64,000 bases of DNA from Alteraurantiacibacter buctensis (GTDB lineage: Bacteria; Pseudomonadota; Alphaproteobacteria; Sphingomonadales; Sphingomonadaceae): positions 79,813 to 143,812 of the forward strand of contig NZ_WTYV01000007.1 in NCBI RefSeq assembly GCF_009827655.1, given 5' to 3'. Both the position numbers and the translations under genes were made by a program. Positions 51,682 to 61,244 of this stretch are shown here, one piece after another. Below the pieces are notes generated by a model that saw only the letters and a program-made list of their open reading frames with translations, made no database searches and had not been told where the DNA came from. Every line of letters starts with the position of its first letter. Position 1 is the stretch's first letter.

Positions 51682-52836
51682 CTATTGCGCGCCGCCCTTG
51701 TCCGCCGGGATGAAGGCATCCCTGGGCACATGGGTAATGCGGCACGCCAGGTCCGCCTCGCCGCTGGCGACGATGAAGTGATCGCCCGCATCGGCAATGC
51801 CCGTGGTGAACACCACGTCCTGCAAATAGAGCAGATCCTTCAAGGGCTCGGTCAGGTCCGGCGCGGGCTCCAGCAGCGGCACATGGCTGGTAGCCAGCAC
51901 TTCCCACGGCCGCTCCGGGTGCAGCAGGCTCCAGTAGGTGCGATAGATACCCACGATCTGCTTCGGCTCCACCCCGTGCCACAGCGTCAGCCAGCCGCGC
52001 TGCCCCGCCACTTCGGTCAGGATCGGCGGACTGCCCCCGCCGATCCGTGCGGTGGAGGCAGTGCCGGCATGGGGGCGGATGTGCGGGTGCAGGCACGGCT
52101 GCCAGTGCAGGCCATCGGGGCTGCTGGCGAGGTTGATCGAGGGGCCGGAATGGAACGGGCTGCCCGGCGGATAGGCAAAGTAGATATCGCCCAGCGGCCG
52201 CGTCTGCGCCCAATACTTGCCCTGCACCAGCCCTTCGAACACCAGCATGTCCTTGTTCTGGTGATCGAGCACGATCCCTTCAAACTGCCAGTCCAGCGCG
52301 TTGGCGGAGGAATAGAGCGTGGTGGAATGCCGCTCAGGGCTGACCGAGCAGGTGGTCATCAGCCAGCGGTTCCCCACCTTGCTGAGGCGGGCATCCTCCA
52401 GCCCGTAGCACTGCCACGAGCCTTGCGGGGCCATCGCCTTGTCGTAATGCACTGCCACCACGTCCAGCCCTTCCGCCGAAAGCTCCACCGGCAGCAACCA
52501 GGAAAGCGAGGTGAGCGCCATCACCTTCCACCCGTGGCCGCGCAGCAGGAACTTGCGCGGATCGGCCGTGTCGGTCAGTTCCAGCGGCCAGGCATCGATT
52601 ACATAGCCGCCATCGTGCCAGCGGATCGCGTGCACATGCCCGTCTCGGATCGGCTCGCGCAGCGCCTCGGCCACGCGGACCATCAGCAGCAGGTTGCCGT
52701 TGGCCAGCCGCACCATGCCGGGGTTGAAGGCGCCCAGCACATAGGTTTCCGCGTTCAGCCTGCCCGCCAGCGGCGAGCGCGACAGGTCAACATCATGGGG
52801 CCCGAACACCAGCCGGTCGGCGGCGTAGTTGGTCAT
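51682..52836 (-). CDS. GH130-like glycoside phosphorylase/hydrolase
   Basis: The 384-residue protein reads as a five-bladed-propeller GH130-type enzyme: FNPGMVRLANGNLLLMVRVA at the N-terminus, WQCYGLEDARLSKVGNRWLM (resembling the ED-R motif of the family), KDMLVFEGLVQGKYW and GGGSPPILTEVAGQRGWLTL. These enzymes phosphorolyse or hydrolyse beta-mannosides. It lacks a signal peptide, so it would be cytosolic. It lies between hisH and hisA, with 60 and 36 nt gaps, and has no obvious role in histidine synthesis. Confidence 0.8.
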   Translation of the reverse strand: MTNYAADRLVFGPHDVDLSRSPLAGRLNAETYVLGAFNPGMVRLANGNLLLMVRVAEALREPIRDGHVHAIRWHDGGYVIDAWPLELTDTADPRKFLLRGHGWKVMALTSLSWLLPVELSAEGLDVVAVHYDKAMAPQGSWQCYGLEDARLSKVGNRWLMTTCSVSPERHSTTLYSSANALDWQFEGIVLDHQNKDMLVFEGLVQGKYWAQTRPLGDIYFAYPPGSPFHSGPSINLASSPDGLHWQPCLHPHIRPHAGTASTARIGGGSPPILTEVAGQRGWLTLWHGVEPKQIVGIYRTYWSLLHPERPWEVLATSHVPLLEPAPDLTEPLKDLLYLQDVVFTTGIADAGDHFIVASGEADLACRITHVPRDAFIPADKGGAQ

Positions 52837-52896
52837 GGCCGGTCCTCCTGCACCCGTAACAGACGGGTGAGGTTAGCGTCGGTTCCGTGTCCGGTT

Positions 52897-53526
52897 CTAA
52901 GGCTGCCAGGTCAGGAAGCGGGCCAGCAGGTCCAGGCCATAGCGCTGGCTCTTTTCCGGGTGGAACTGCACGCCCAGCAGGTTGTCGCGGGCCACGGCCG
53001 CAACCAGTCCGCCGCCGTGATCGGTCATGGCCGCCACATCGCGCCCGTTCTCGGCGGCGAAGTGGTATGAGTGGAGGAAGTAGGCCTCGCCGCCTTCCAG
53101 CAATTCCGCGCCATCGTGATGGGGCGTGGGGGCCACATCGTTCCAGCCCATGTGCGGCACCTTGATCGCGGGGTCGGTCCGCTCGATCAGCCGCACCTCG
53201 CCGGGGATCCAGCCAAGCCCCGCCGTTTCGCCATGTTCCAGCCCGCGCGTGGCCATCAGTTGCATGCCAACGCAGATGCCCAGGAAAGGCACGCCCTGCA
53301 CCATCACCCGCTCGTCCAGCGCCTCGACCATGCCGGGGATGCCCCACAGGCCTGCCGCGCAGGCCCCGAAAGCGCCCACGCCCGGCAGCACGATGCGCCG
53401 CGCGCCGCGCACTACTTTCGGGTCGGCAGTAACGGCAATCCGCTCGGCCCCGGCGGCCTTCAGCGCGTTGTGGACCGAATGCAGGTTGCCCGCGCCGTAG
53501 TCGATCAGCGCAATGGCCTCAGCCAC
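52897..53526 (-). CDS. hisH: Imidazole glycerol phosphate synthase, glutaminase subunit HisH
   Basis: The 209-residue class I amidotransferase supplies ammonia to HisF. It shows [26 protein letters not shown], the catalytic Cys in [11 protein letters not shown], and the His/Glu pair in [13 protein letters not shown]. It overlaps hisB by 8 nt. Confidence 0.97.
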   Translation of the reverse strand: MAEAIALIDYGAGNLHSVHNALKAAGAERIAVTADPKVVRGARRIVLPGVGAFGACAAGLWGIPGMVEALDERVMVQGVPFLGICVGMQLMATRGLEHGETAGLGWIPGEVRLIERTDPAIKVPHMGWNDVAPTPHHDGAELLEGGEAYFLHSYHFAAENGRDVAAMTDHGGGLVAAVARDNLLGVQFHPEKSQRYGLDLLARFLTWQP

Positions 53527-54112
53527 CTAACTGCCCCTTGGTGCTCGGCACCGCGCCGCCCTTCCTCGCATCCAGCTCCACCGCCGCGCGCATGGCGCGG
53601 GCAAAGCCCTTGAAGGCGGCTTCGGCCACGTGGTGGTTGTTGGTGCCGTAAAGCTGCTGCACGTGCAGCGTCAGACCGGCGGCTTGGGCGACCGAGTGGA
53701 ACCAGTGGTCGATCAGTTCGGTATCCAGTTCACCCAGCTTGTCCTGCGTGAAGCGGACTTTCCAGACCAGGTAAGGGCGGCCGGAAATGTCCAGCACCAC
53801 GCGCACCAGCGTCTCGTCCATCGGGCTGTGCGCCTCGCCGTAACGGCCGATGCCCGCCTTGTCGCCCAGCGCCTGTGCCAGCGCCTGGCCCAGCGCGATG
53901 CCACTGTCCTCCACCGTGTGGTGCTGGTCAACGTGCAGGTCGCCATCCACCTTCAGCGTCACGTCGATCAGCGAGTGGCGGCTGAACTGCTCGATCATGT
54001 GGTCCAGGAAGCCGATCCCGGTGGCCACATCATAGCGGCCCGTCCCGTCGAGGTTGACCTCGACCAGGATCGCGGTTTCGGCGGTCTTGCGCTCTATACG
54101 GCCTGTTCGCAT
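53519..54112 (-). CDS. hisB: Imidazoleglycerol-phosphate dehydratase HisB
   Basis: The 197-residue enzyme removes water from IGP. It has the two His-rich metal motifs [20 protein letters not shown] and [19 protein letters not shown], and [16 protein letters not shown]. It opens the his cluster on the minus strand and is divergent from sspB. Confidence 0.98.
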   Translation of the reverse strand: MRTGRIERKTAETAILVEVNLDGTGRYDVATGIGFLDHMIEQFSRHSLIDVTLKVDGDLHVDQHHTVEDSGIALGQALAQALGDKAGIGRYGEAHSPMDETLVRVVLDISGRPYLVWKVRFTQDKLGELDTELIDHWFHSVAQAAGLTLHVQQLYGTNNHHVAEAAFKGFARAMRAAVELDARKGGAVPSTKGQLGG

Positions 54113-54217
54113 GGCCTTCGCCTATAGGCCGCCCGCACCCCTGTGCAAGGTGTTGCGCGCAGGATAATTGCGCCCTGCTCCTTGACCGCAGGCCAATCGA
54201 AAGCCACCTAGCCCTTT

Positions 54218-54703
54218 ATGAGCCAGGATATGCCCGACAGCCTCATCCCCTATGACGAGATCGTGCAGGAAGCGCTGCGTGCCGTTGTCGGCCGCGTGCT
54301 GGGCGAGGTGGAGGCTGCCGGCGGCGTCCTGCCGGGCGGACACCACTTCTACATCACCTTCAAGACCCACGCCCCCGGCGTGCAACTGCGGCAGGATCTG
54401 AAGGAACGCTTCCCGGACGAGATGACCATCGTGCTGCAGAACAAGTTCTGGGGCCTGAAGGTGGGCGATACCGGCTTTTCCGTGGGCCTCAGCTTCAACC
54501 AGCGCCCGGCAGAACTGATCATCCCCTTTGCCGCGATTACCGCCTTCGTCGATCCGGCGGTGGATTTCGGCCTGCAGTTCCAGGCCGCCGCCACGGAGGT
54601 TGATCCCCCGGTGGTGGACGAGCCCGACGAGGGCACCCCGCCCGCTGTCGTGGCGGAAGACGGATCGAACGTGGTCACGGTCGATTTCGGGCGCAAGAAG
54701 TGA
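54218..54703 (+). CDS. SspB-like ClpXP adaptor
   Basis: The 161-residue protein matches alphaproteobacterial SspB: DSLIPYDEIVQEALRAVVGR at the start, HHFYITFKTHAPGVQLRQDL and LQNKFWGLKVGDTGFSVGLSFN in the core, then a variable acidic linker and a C-terminal NVVTVDFGRKK that resembles the ClpX-binding tail. It delivers ssrA-tagged proteins to ClpXP. Confidence 0.93.
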   Translation: MSQDMPDSLIPYDEIVQEALRAVVGRVLGEVEAAGGVLPGGHHFYITFKTHAPGVQLRQDLKERFPDEMTIVLQNKFWGLKVGDTGFSVGLSFNQRPAELIIPFAAITAFVDPAVDFGLQFQAAATEVDPPVVDEPDEGTPPAVVAEDGSNVVTVDFGRKK

Positions 54704-55062
54704 TCTTCCGCAAGCGCCGCAAGCCGAAGACCAAGGAAATGGCCAAGGCCGGCGGCCACCCGCTGCTGCGCATCCTCACCACCGATCTCGCCCTGCGCGC
54801 CGGCAGTTATGCCCTGCGGCGGGCGGTTGACCAGGGCATGGTGCGGGGCAAGGCCGCCGCCGCCGTGCCCGATCACAAGCCTTCGGTGGGCACCCGCGTG
54901 CTCACCGCCGCCGCCTCCACCATCGCCACCCGCTCTGTACCCGGCGCGCTGCTGGTCGGCTCCGGCATCCTGGTCCACACCCTGTACCAGCGCGGCAAGG
55001 CGCGGCGGGCGGAGAAGCTGCTGAATGCCACAGGTGTGGGCGGAACGCTGCCGCCCACTTGA
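54700..55062 (+). CDS. Hypothetical basic protein
   Basis: The 120-residue product starts with GTG overlapping the sspB stop (GTGA). It is basic at the N-terminus (MIFRKRRKPKTKEMAKAGG) with a weakly hydrophobic stretch (SVPGALLVGSGILVHTLYQ). It may associate with the membrane. No family is recognised; the coupling to sspB suggests shared expression. Confidence 0.7.
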   Translation: MIFRKRRKPKTKEMAKAGGHPLLRILTTDLALRAGSYALRRAVDQGMVRGKAAAAVPDHKPSVGTRVLTAAASTIATRSVPGALLVGSGILVHTLYQRGKARRAEKLLNATGVGGTLPPT

Positions 55063-55093
55063 AATGCCGCGCCGCTTGGCGGCATGAGCGCGC

Positions 55094-55738
55094 ATGACCG
55101 ACTCTTCGACCGCACGAGATCTGGCCCGGCGCGGGCTGATGTTCATCCTCTCCTCGCCTTCCGGCACCGGCAAGACCACGATCGCCCACATGCTGCTGAA
55201 GCAGGTGCAAGGCATCGGCATGTCGGTTTCGGTCACCACCCGCCCCATGCGCCCGGGCGAGGTGGACGGGGTGGACTATCACTTCGTGGACGGGGACGAG
55301 TTCGACCGCATGGTGGAAGCGGGCGAGTTCCTGGAATGGGCCCGCGTCTTCGGCCACTGCTATGGCACCCCCAAGGCGCAGATCAAGGCGGGCCTGCGCG
55401 AAGGGCATGACTTCCTGTTCGATATCGACTGGCAGGGCACCCAGCAGCTTTACCAGCGGGCTGAGACCGACGTGGTGCGCGTGTTCCTGCTGCCGCCCAG
55501 CATTGCCGAGCTGGAAAACCGCCTGCGCGGCCGCAACACCGACAGCGAAGAGGTGATCCAGGGCCGCATGGATCGAGCCAAGGCCGAAATCAGCCACTGG
55601 GACGGCTATGACTACGTGGTGGTCAACCGCGACATCGACGAATGCTACGCCAAGGTCCGCACGATCCTGGAGGCCGAGCGCATGCGCCGCGCCCGCCAGA
55701 CGGGCCTGGTGGATTTCACCCGCGAACTGATGCGCTGA
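55094..55738 (+). CDS. gmk: Guanylate kinase
   Basis: The 214-residue enzyme phosphorylates GMP to GDP. It has the P-loop SSPSGTGKTT, the GMP-binding VSVTTRPMRPGEVDGVDYHF and the lid motif FLLPPSIAELENRLRGRNTD with FLEWARVFGHCYGTP. The length is standard. It follows the sspB pair with a 31-nt gap, so it may be in the same operon. Confidence 0.97.
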   Translation: MTDSSTARDLARRGLMFILSSPSGTGKTTIAHMLLKQVQGIGMSVSVTTRPMRPGEVDGVDYHFVDGDEFDRMVEAGEFLEWARVFGHCYGTPKAQIKAGLREGHDFLFDIDWQGTQQLYQRAETDVVRVFLLPPSIAELENRLRGRNTDSEEVIQGRMDRAKAEISHWDGYDYVVVNRDIDECYAKVRTILEAERMRRARQTGLVDFTRELMR

Positions 55739-55745
55739 GGCGCTG

Positions 55746-58142
55746 CTAGAAGCCGGCGCTCCAGCGCAGGGCCACGCCCCTGTCGTCTGGCGCAGCGGCC
55801 ACGTGGCCGGGATCGCGCCGCCAGAACAGGCTGGCCGCCGCCTGTCCGAAGCCAAGCCGCCCGGTCCAGGCCAGCTCCGCATCGACCTCACGCCCGCTGG
55901 GGGCCAGGTTCAGCCGCTGCGGGGCATAGCTGCCTGACAGGGTGGCATAGTCCCAGCTCACCGGCAGCAACAGGTTGATGCCGCCGCCCTCCACCCGCAG
56001 CGGTTGCGACAGGCGCAGGGCCAGCCGGTCATCCGCCGCCAGCACGCCGGATCGCGCCACGTCGAAGGCAAAGGCGCTGGTGCGCACCCGCGATCCCGCC
56101 GCCAGCAGGCCACCGCCGCGCGCGCTGGTGTGGCCCGCACGCATCGATCCGCCCAGCCGCCAGCGGGGGGCGAAGGCCCAGCCGGCACTGGCATCCACGA
56201 ACAGGCTGTCCGCCCCGGCCAGACCGAAGCCCTGCTGCATGGCCAGGCCCAGCATCCGCTGGTCCTCGGCCATCAGGCTGATGCCCAGCGCCGTGTCCAC
56301 CGCGCCCAGCCGCCGGTCCAGCGCCAGCGAGACGATGCTGACCGGGCGGCTGTCCTGCCCGTCGGCCCCGCGCATTTCGGCCAGCCGCCGCTCCGCCTCG
56401 CTGGCCCAGGTGCGCCCGCGCTCGGCGCTGGCGGTCAGGCCCCAGGCGCCGACCTGGTGGCGCACCGCCAGGCTGCCCTGGCTGGCCTGCACGAAGCCAA
56501 GGTCACCCCGGCTGTCACCCGCCACCATGAAGGCGGGGCGCTGCTGGCCCTGCAGGCTGGCGACGATGCCATCGGCCCCGCGGGCATAGGCAAAGGCCAC
56601 CTGCGTCCTGGGTGAAACCTGCATGGCCATGCTGGCGGCCAGCACCCGCGCCCGCTCTGCCTGGCCGGGCAGCAGCCGCAGCGAGGCAACCGCGCCGGAC
56701 CCGTCCACGGTGAACGCCATCGAGGCATGGGCATTGCCCGCCGCCAGCGTGCGCTGCCCGCCGGCAAGCGCGCCATAAAGCACCTGGCGCTGCTGCGCGG
56801 GGCCGTGGCTGGCCGCCAGCCGTGCCTCGAAGGCGCGGTCGTATTCGTCGGTAATCACCGTGGCCAGGCTGGCCGGGGCCAGTGCGTCGCCCACGGCGGG
56901 GGAACTGGCCAGCACCGCCTCGCCCAGCGCCACCGCACCCTGCCCGCCGGGGATCGCGGTGGTGCCCACCGGCTGCATGGCGGCGGCGATGTTCATGATG
57001 CCCCGGCCATAAACGGCATCGCTGCCGGTATCGCCCGCATCGAAGGTGGTTCGCAGCAGGATCTCGGCAATCTGCTGCCCGGTCAGGTTGGGAAAGGCCT
57101 GCGCCAGCAGCGCCGCCGCGCCCGATACCTGCGGCGCGGCAAAGCTGGTGCCGGACACGACATAGACGAACCCTTCGTTGTCCACGTACATCGTGCCGTC
57201 CTCGTAGGTGCAGCACACGTCCTCGCCCCGCGCGGCCAGGTAGAACTGCTGGTCCGCCCCGGCGCGGTTGGAAAAGTCCGACATCTGGTACTTGTCGTCG
57301 ACCGAACCGACCACCAGCACCGCGCCGTTGCCTTGGGCGACCAGCTGGCGGGCGAAGTCCTCCAGGTGGGCGAACCCGTCATTGCCCGAAGCCAGCACCA
57401 CCAACACGCCCGCTGCGGTGGCGTTGCGCACGGCGGTCTGCAATTGCACGGTGGCCCCGCCCTCGCCGCCCAGCGACAGGTTGATGATCTTCGCCCCGTT
57501 GGCAGCGGCATGGTCCACCCCGCGGGCGATATCGGCATCGTTGAACGCACAGTCGCCATCGGCGGCGCTGTTGCCGTCGCTGACGCAGGATCCCGGCTCG
57601 TCGCTGCGGATGGCCATGATCGTGGCGTTCCAGGCCATGCCCAGCACGCCGGTGCCGTTGCGCGCCGCTGCCGCCGCCAGCGCCACCTGGGTGCCGTGAT
57701 CGTCGGTCGCGTCAAGCTGGTTGCGGGTGGCGAACAGGTCGGTGGAGGCGGATGACAGGCGGCCGGCAAACTCCGGATTGTCCACGTCGATCCCGGTATC
57801 GACCACGGCAATCGTCACGCCCGTGCCCGTAGCCCCGCCGGCCCAGGCCACGTGGGCATTGTGCTGCTGCGGCCCGTCCGATCGGCGGAATTCGGCGGTG
57901 TTGTACTGGGCGGGCACCGCGCTTTGCGGGAAGCCCACCGGAGTGGGCGTGGGCGTGGGGGTCGGGGTCGGCGTGGGAGTTGGCGTGGGCGTGGGAGCTG
58001 GCGTGGGCGTGGGCGTGGGGGCCGGCGGCGGGGTCACCACCGGGCCGCCCCCGGTGCTGCCGCCACAGGCCTGCAACAGGCCCATGGCCATGAGCAGGGC
58101 GGCACTGGCGGTAACACGGGCAAGCTTGCGGTGGCGCGGCAT
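55746..58142 (-). CDS. Subtilisin-like (S8) protease with lipobox and beta-rich C-terminal domain
   Basis: The 798-residue protein has a signal with a lipobox (LLQAC), a Thr-Pro repeat linker (about 36-68) and an S8 protease domain (about 80-395): Asp in AVVDTGIDVD, His in DDHGTQVALAAA and Ser in SGTSFAAPQVSGA, plus the oxyanion Asn in LVVLASGNDG. The C-terminal 400 residues are beta-rich, with alternating patterns, and end in the terminal Phe of SAGF, typical of outer-membrane barrels, though I cannot assign the family. Lipidation plus a barrel would be an unusual pair. Confidence 0.87.
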   Translation of the reverse strand: MPRHRKLARVTASAALLMAMGLLQACGGSTGGGPVVTPPPAPTPTPTPAPTPTPTPTPTPTPTPTPTPVGFPQSAVPAQYNTAEFRRSDGPQQHNAHVAWAGGATGTGVTIAVVDTGIDVDNPEFAGRLSSASTDLFATRNQLDATDDHGTQVALAAAAARNGTGVLGMAWNATIMAIRSDEPGSCVSDGNSAADGDCAFNDADIARGVDHAAANGAKIINLSLGGEGGATVQLQTAVRNATAAGVLVVLASGNDGFAHLEDFARQLVAQGNGAVLVVGSVDDKYQMSDFSNRAGADQQFYLAARGEDVCCTYEDGTMYVDNEGFVYVVSGTSFAAPQVSGAAALLAQAFPNLTGQQIAEILLRTTFDAGDTGSDAVYGRGIMNIAAAMQPVGTTAIPGGQGAVALGEAVLASSPAVGDALAPASLATVITDEYDRAFEARLAASHGPAQQRQVLYGALAGGQRTLAAGNAHASMAFTVDGSGAVASLRLLPGQAERARVLAASMAMQVSPRTQVAFAYARGADGIVASLQGQQRPAFMVAGDSRGDLGFVQASQGSLAVRHQVGAWGLTASAERGRTWASEAERRLAEMRGADGQDSRPVSIVSLALDRRLGAVDTALGISLMAEDQRMLGLAMQQGFGLAGADSLFVDASAGWAFAPRWRLGGSMRAGHTSARGGGLLAAGSRVRTSAFAFDVARSGVLAADDRLALRLSQPLRVEGGGINLLLPVSWDYATLSGSYAPQRLNLAPSGREVDAELAWTGRLGFGQAAASLFWRRDPGHVAAAPDDRGVALRWSAGF

Positions 58143-58321
58143 CGGCTGGATCTCTCGGGCGGGGGCAGCGGCCAGTTGCAGCCGGCAAGCCTAACTTTGC
58201 CTGAACGTGCCCCTCCGCCCCCGTGCTGGCAAGTGGCCCTGTATCAATGCGGCCCTGCACGCTTGCGGCCAGGCCCCTTGCAGGCTAGCGGCAGGCGCGA
58301 ACCGATCAACGGAGTGGGATC

Positions 58322-59161
58322 ATGAGCAGCAAACTGGAAACCGCCATCGAACAGGCCTGGGAAGCGCGCGACAGCGTGACCCCCGCCAGCGCCGACGTGC
58401 GCGCTGTGGTCGATGCCGCGCTCGACCTGCTCGACAGCGGCCAGGCCCGCGTGGCCGAGCCGGATGGAAACGGTGGCTGGCAGGTCAACCAGTGGCTGAA
58501 GAAGGCCGTGCTCCTGTCCTTCCGCCTCAACGACAACGTGGTGGTTGATGGCGGCGCAGCGGGCGCGCCCGCGTTTGACAAGGTGCCCAGCAAGTTCGCC
58601 GGATGGGACGATGCGCGCTTCCGTGCAGGCGGGTTCCGCGTGGTGCCCGGCGCCGTGGTGCGGCGCGGCAGCCACATCGGCAAGGGCGTGGTGCTGATGC
58701 CCAGCTTCACCAATATCGGCGCCTATGTGGGCGATGGCTCGATGGTCGATACCTGGGCCACGGTCGGCTCCTGCGCGCAGATCGGCAAGAACGTCCACCT
58801 CTCCGGCGGCGTCGGCATCGGTGGGGTGCTGGAACCGCTGCAGGCCGGCCCCGTGGTGATCGAGGCCGGCTGCTTTATCGGCGCGCGCAGCGAAGTGGTG
58901 GAAGGCGTGCGCGTGTGCGAGGGAGCGGTGCTGTCTATGGGCGTGTTCATCGGCGCATCGACCAAGATCGTCGACCGGGCCACCGGCCAGGTCCACATCG
59001 GCGCGGTCCCGCCCTACAGCGTGGTGGTGCCCGGATCCATGCCCGGCAAGCCGCTGCCCGATGGCACCCCCGGCCCCAGCCTCTATTGCGCGGTGATCGT
59101 CAAGACGGTGGACGCGCAGACCCGCGCCAAGACCGGGATCAACGACCTGCTGCGCGACTGA
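58322..59161 (+). CDS. dapD: DapD, tetrahydrodipicolinate N-succinyltransferase
   Basis: The 279-residue enzyme performs a step of the succinylase route to lysine and DAP. After a helical N-terminus comes the left-handed beta-helix: [60 protein letters not shown] and [20 protein letters not shown]. It is divergent from the protease gene; the 180-bp gap should hold both promoters. Start 58322 follows GGAG. Confidence 0.98.
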   Translation: MSSKLETAIEQAWEARDSVTPASADVRAVVDAALDLLDSGQARVAEPDGNGGWQVNQWLKKAVLLSFRLNDNVVVDGGAAGAPAFDKVPSKFAGWDDARFRAGGFRVVPGAVVRRGSHIGKGVVLMPSFTNIGAYVGDGSMVDTWATVGSCAQIGKNVHLSGGVGIGGVLEPLQAGPVVIEAGCFIGARSEVVEGVRVCEGAVLSMGVFIGASTKIVDRATGQVHIGAVPPYSVVVPGSMPGKPLPDGTPGPSLYCAVIVKTVDAQTRAKTGINDLLRD

Positions 59162-59246
59162 CCGGCACGATCATATGGCATGGCGCGCCGGAACCGGCGG
59201 CCTGCCTGCTCGTAGTTTCCCCTGAGGGATTACGAGGATCGTTGCC

Positions 59247-59441
59247 ATGACCGAATTTCGCCGTGAAACCCATGTCGATGCCGAAAAAGCCCGCGCGGGC
59301 GAAACCTCGCACGTGGTCCGCTGGGTGCTGGGCATCAGCCTGACGCTGGCGGTAATCGCCATGTCCGCCGTCTGGCTGATCCCCACCCTTACGAACGACC
59401 GGACGATTGACGAGGTGCCGGTGGACACTACCGGCGGCTGA
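59247..59441 (+). CDS. Small single-pass membrane protein
   Basis: The 64-residue product has a charged N-terminus, one membrane helix (VLGISLTLAVIAMSAVWLI, about 27-46) and a short tail (EVPVDTTGG). It may be a small regulatory or structural peptide. A purine-rich GAGGA site lies upstream. No family is recognised. Confidence 0.6.
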   Translation: MTEFRRETHVDAEKARAGETSHVVRWVLGISLTLAVIAMSAVWLIPTLTNDRTIDEVPVDTTGG

Positions 59442-59687
59442 TCCTGCACGTTCCGCTATCGGATGAGGCCTGGCAGCGATGCAATACGCGTCCTGTGCAC
59501 ATCGTCCCATCCTGGCGAGCCTTTCAAGGCCGTACACAACCTGGTGATGGCCTGGGAAGTCGCGCAGGACGACCCCGTGCAGGAAATCCGGCTGTAGTGG
59601 GTCGCTCCCGGCTTCGCGTCCGAGAGCCCCTACGGGCAATGGGCGCGGGGGCGGTGCCCCGCCGAGTTCGAGCTTCCGGGCCTGAGG
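59442..59687. other. Gene-free stretch with possible gene relics
   Basis: No intact gene is seen. One plus-strand stretch reads FKAVHNLVMAWEVAQDDPVQ and ends EIRL at a TAG near 59597; it is protein-like but has no start. It may be the tail of a lost gene. Confidence 0.35.
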
Positions 59688-60953
59688 CTAGTCCACCGGC
59701 GTCTCGATCGGGGCCAGTCCATGCTGGGTGGCGGCATAGGCCTCGGCCTCGCGCATCACCCGCAGGATATTGCCATTGGCGATCTTGGCCAGGTCCTGCC
59801 GGGTATAGCCACGGCGGGCCAGTTCCACGAACAGGGCCGGGTAACCGGCGGTGTCCTCCATGCCGACAGGCCCGGTGGCCATGCCGTCATAGTCGCCGCC
59901 GATGCCGATGTGGTCGATACCGGCGACATTGCGGATATGGTCGATATGGTCGGCCATCGTGGCCACGGTGGCCTGCGGGGCGGGGTTCGCCACGTCCCAT
60001 GCGGCCAGGGCTTCGGCGACGGCCTGCGGCTGGCCGCGCCAGAGGGTTTCAAGCCGGGCCCGCTCGGCCGCGCGCAGCGCGCCATGCTGGCGCAGGTCCT
60101 CGCTCAGGTAGTCGGGCAGGCCCACGACCATCACTAAGCCGCCTTCCTGCGGCAGCCGCTCCAGCACGCTGTCGGGCACGTTGCGCGCATGGCCGTTGAC
60201 CGCGCGCGCGCCGGAATGGCTGAAGATCACCGGTGCGCCGGTGGCGTTCATGGCATCGTGCATGGTCGCCTCGCTCACGTGGCTGAGGTCGATCAGCATG
60301 CCCAGGCGGGCCATTTCCTGCACCACCTGCACGCCGAAGTCGGTCAGCCCGTCATGCTGCGGCACGTCGGTGGCGCTGTCGGCCCAGGGGATCGTCCGCG
60401 AATGGGTCAGCGTCATATAGCGCGCGCCCAGGGCATGCATCTGGCGCAGCACGGCCAGGCTGCCGGCGATCGAGCTGCCGCCTTCCATGCCCAGCAGGCT
60501 GGCGATGTGGCCGCGGCGCATGGCGGCTTCCACTTCGTCGGCGGTGGTGACGAATTCCAGGTGATCGGGATAGCGGTCGATCAGCCGCTTCATGACGTCG
60601 ATCTGTTCCAGCGTGGTTACCGCCGCCTCGTCCGGCGGCAGGTTGGCCGAGACATAGACCGACCAGAACTGCGCCCCCACCTGGCCCTGGCGCAGGCGCG
60701 GCAGGTCGGTGTGCATCCGCGTGCTGCCGTAGGATTCGGGCACATCGGTGGTGTCGTTGAAATCGAACGAGCCGATGACGTTGCGGTAACGGTCGCGCAA
60801 CTGCTCGGGCACGTCGTTGTGGCCATCGAACACCGGCGCGCTGCGCAGGGCGGCAGCGGCAACGGCTTCGGGCGATTGCTGGGCCAGCGCGGGGCCGGCC
60901 AGGGCCAGGGTGGCAGCAAGGGCGGCAGTGGACAGGTGATGGCGACGGATCAC
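59688..60953 (-). CDS. M19 membrane dipeptidase (renal dipeptidase family)
   Basis: The 421-residue zinc enzyme has a signal peptide (LSTAALAATLALAGPALAQ) and the metal motifs VFDGHNDVPEQL, LLGMEGGSSI, MTLTHSR, LIDLSHVSEATM, PVIFSHSGARAV and HIGIGGDYDG. It likely cleaves dipeptides in the periplasm. I start it at the GTG at 60953, 11 nt after AGGAG; the open frame reaches back to 61040 without a signal peptide. Confidence 0.94.
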   Translation of the reverse strand: MIRRHHLSTAALAATLALAGPALAQQSPEAVAAAALRSAPVFDGHNDVPEQLRDRYRNVIGSFDFNDTTDVPESYGSTRMHTDLPRLRQGQVGAQFWSVYVSANLPPDEAAVTTLEQIDVMKRLIDRYPDHLEFVTTADEVEAAMRRGHIASLLGMEGGSSIAGSLAVLRQMHALGARYMTLTHSRTIPWADSATDVPQHDGLTDFGVQVVQEMARLGMLIDLSHVSEATMHDAMNATGAPVIFSHSGARAVNGHARNVPDSVLERLPQEGGLVMVVGLPDYLSEDLRQHGALRAAERARLETLWRGQPQAVAEALAAWDVANPAPQATVATMADHIDHIRNVAGIDHIGIGGDYDGMATGPVGMEDTAGYPALFVELARRGYTRQDLAKIANGNILRVMREAEAYAATQHGLAPIETPVD

Positions 60954-60981
60954 GAGCAAGAGGTCTCCTGACGGGGCTGGA

Positions 60982-61011
60982 CCGTTCACGGGACGGAACC
61001 GTTCACGGGAC
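60982..61011. repeat. Short direct repeat upstream of the dipeptidase
   Basis: CCGTTCACGGGAC occurs at 60982-60994 and 60999-61011, a 17-bp period, about 30 bp upstream of the dipeptidase start. It may be a protein-binding site or slippage product. Confidence 0.4.
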
Positions 61012-61128
61012 TGGACCATAATGGGGCCGGGCCGTGCCATACGGCAGCGGCGCGGCCAATACGGCGATTAGCGCACTAGGCGGCCCGCCGTCGAGGGGCA
61101 GCGTCACGGCCCCTGCCGCGCCATGTTC

Positions 61129-61209
61129 GATCACCCCGGTGATAACGTCGACCGAAGGACGCTGGGTGGCGATGATCAGGTGGATGCCGGCGGCACGGCT
61201 CTTCTGCGC
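61129..61209 (-). pseudogene. Short relic of ftsK
   Basis: On the minus strand, 27 codons read [20 protein letters not shown] and then DVITGVI, the highly conserved FtsK/SpoIIIE ATPase segment (AQKARAAGIHL...[12 protein letters not shown]). Nothing else of FtsK surrounds it; the frame continues as unrelated EHGAAGAV. It is a fragment, left by duplication or deletion. Confidence 0.8.
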
Positions 61210-61244
61210 CGGCCCGGCCCGGACTTGCCGCAAAGCCGGCCGCC

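Noticed and set aside
51013..53070. A 685-codon plus-strand open frame across hisA, the GH130 gene and hisH
   Set aside because: It runs antisense to three recognisable genes and shows no protein features.
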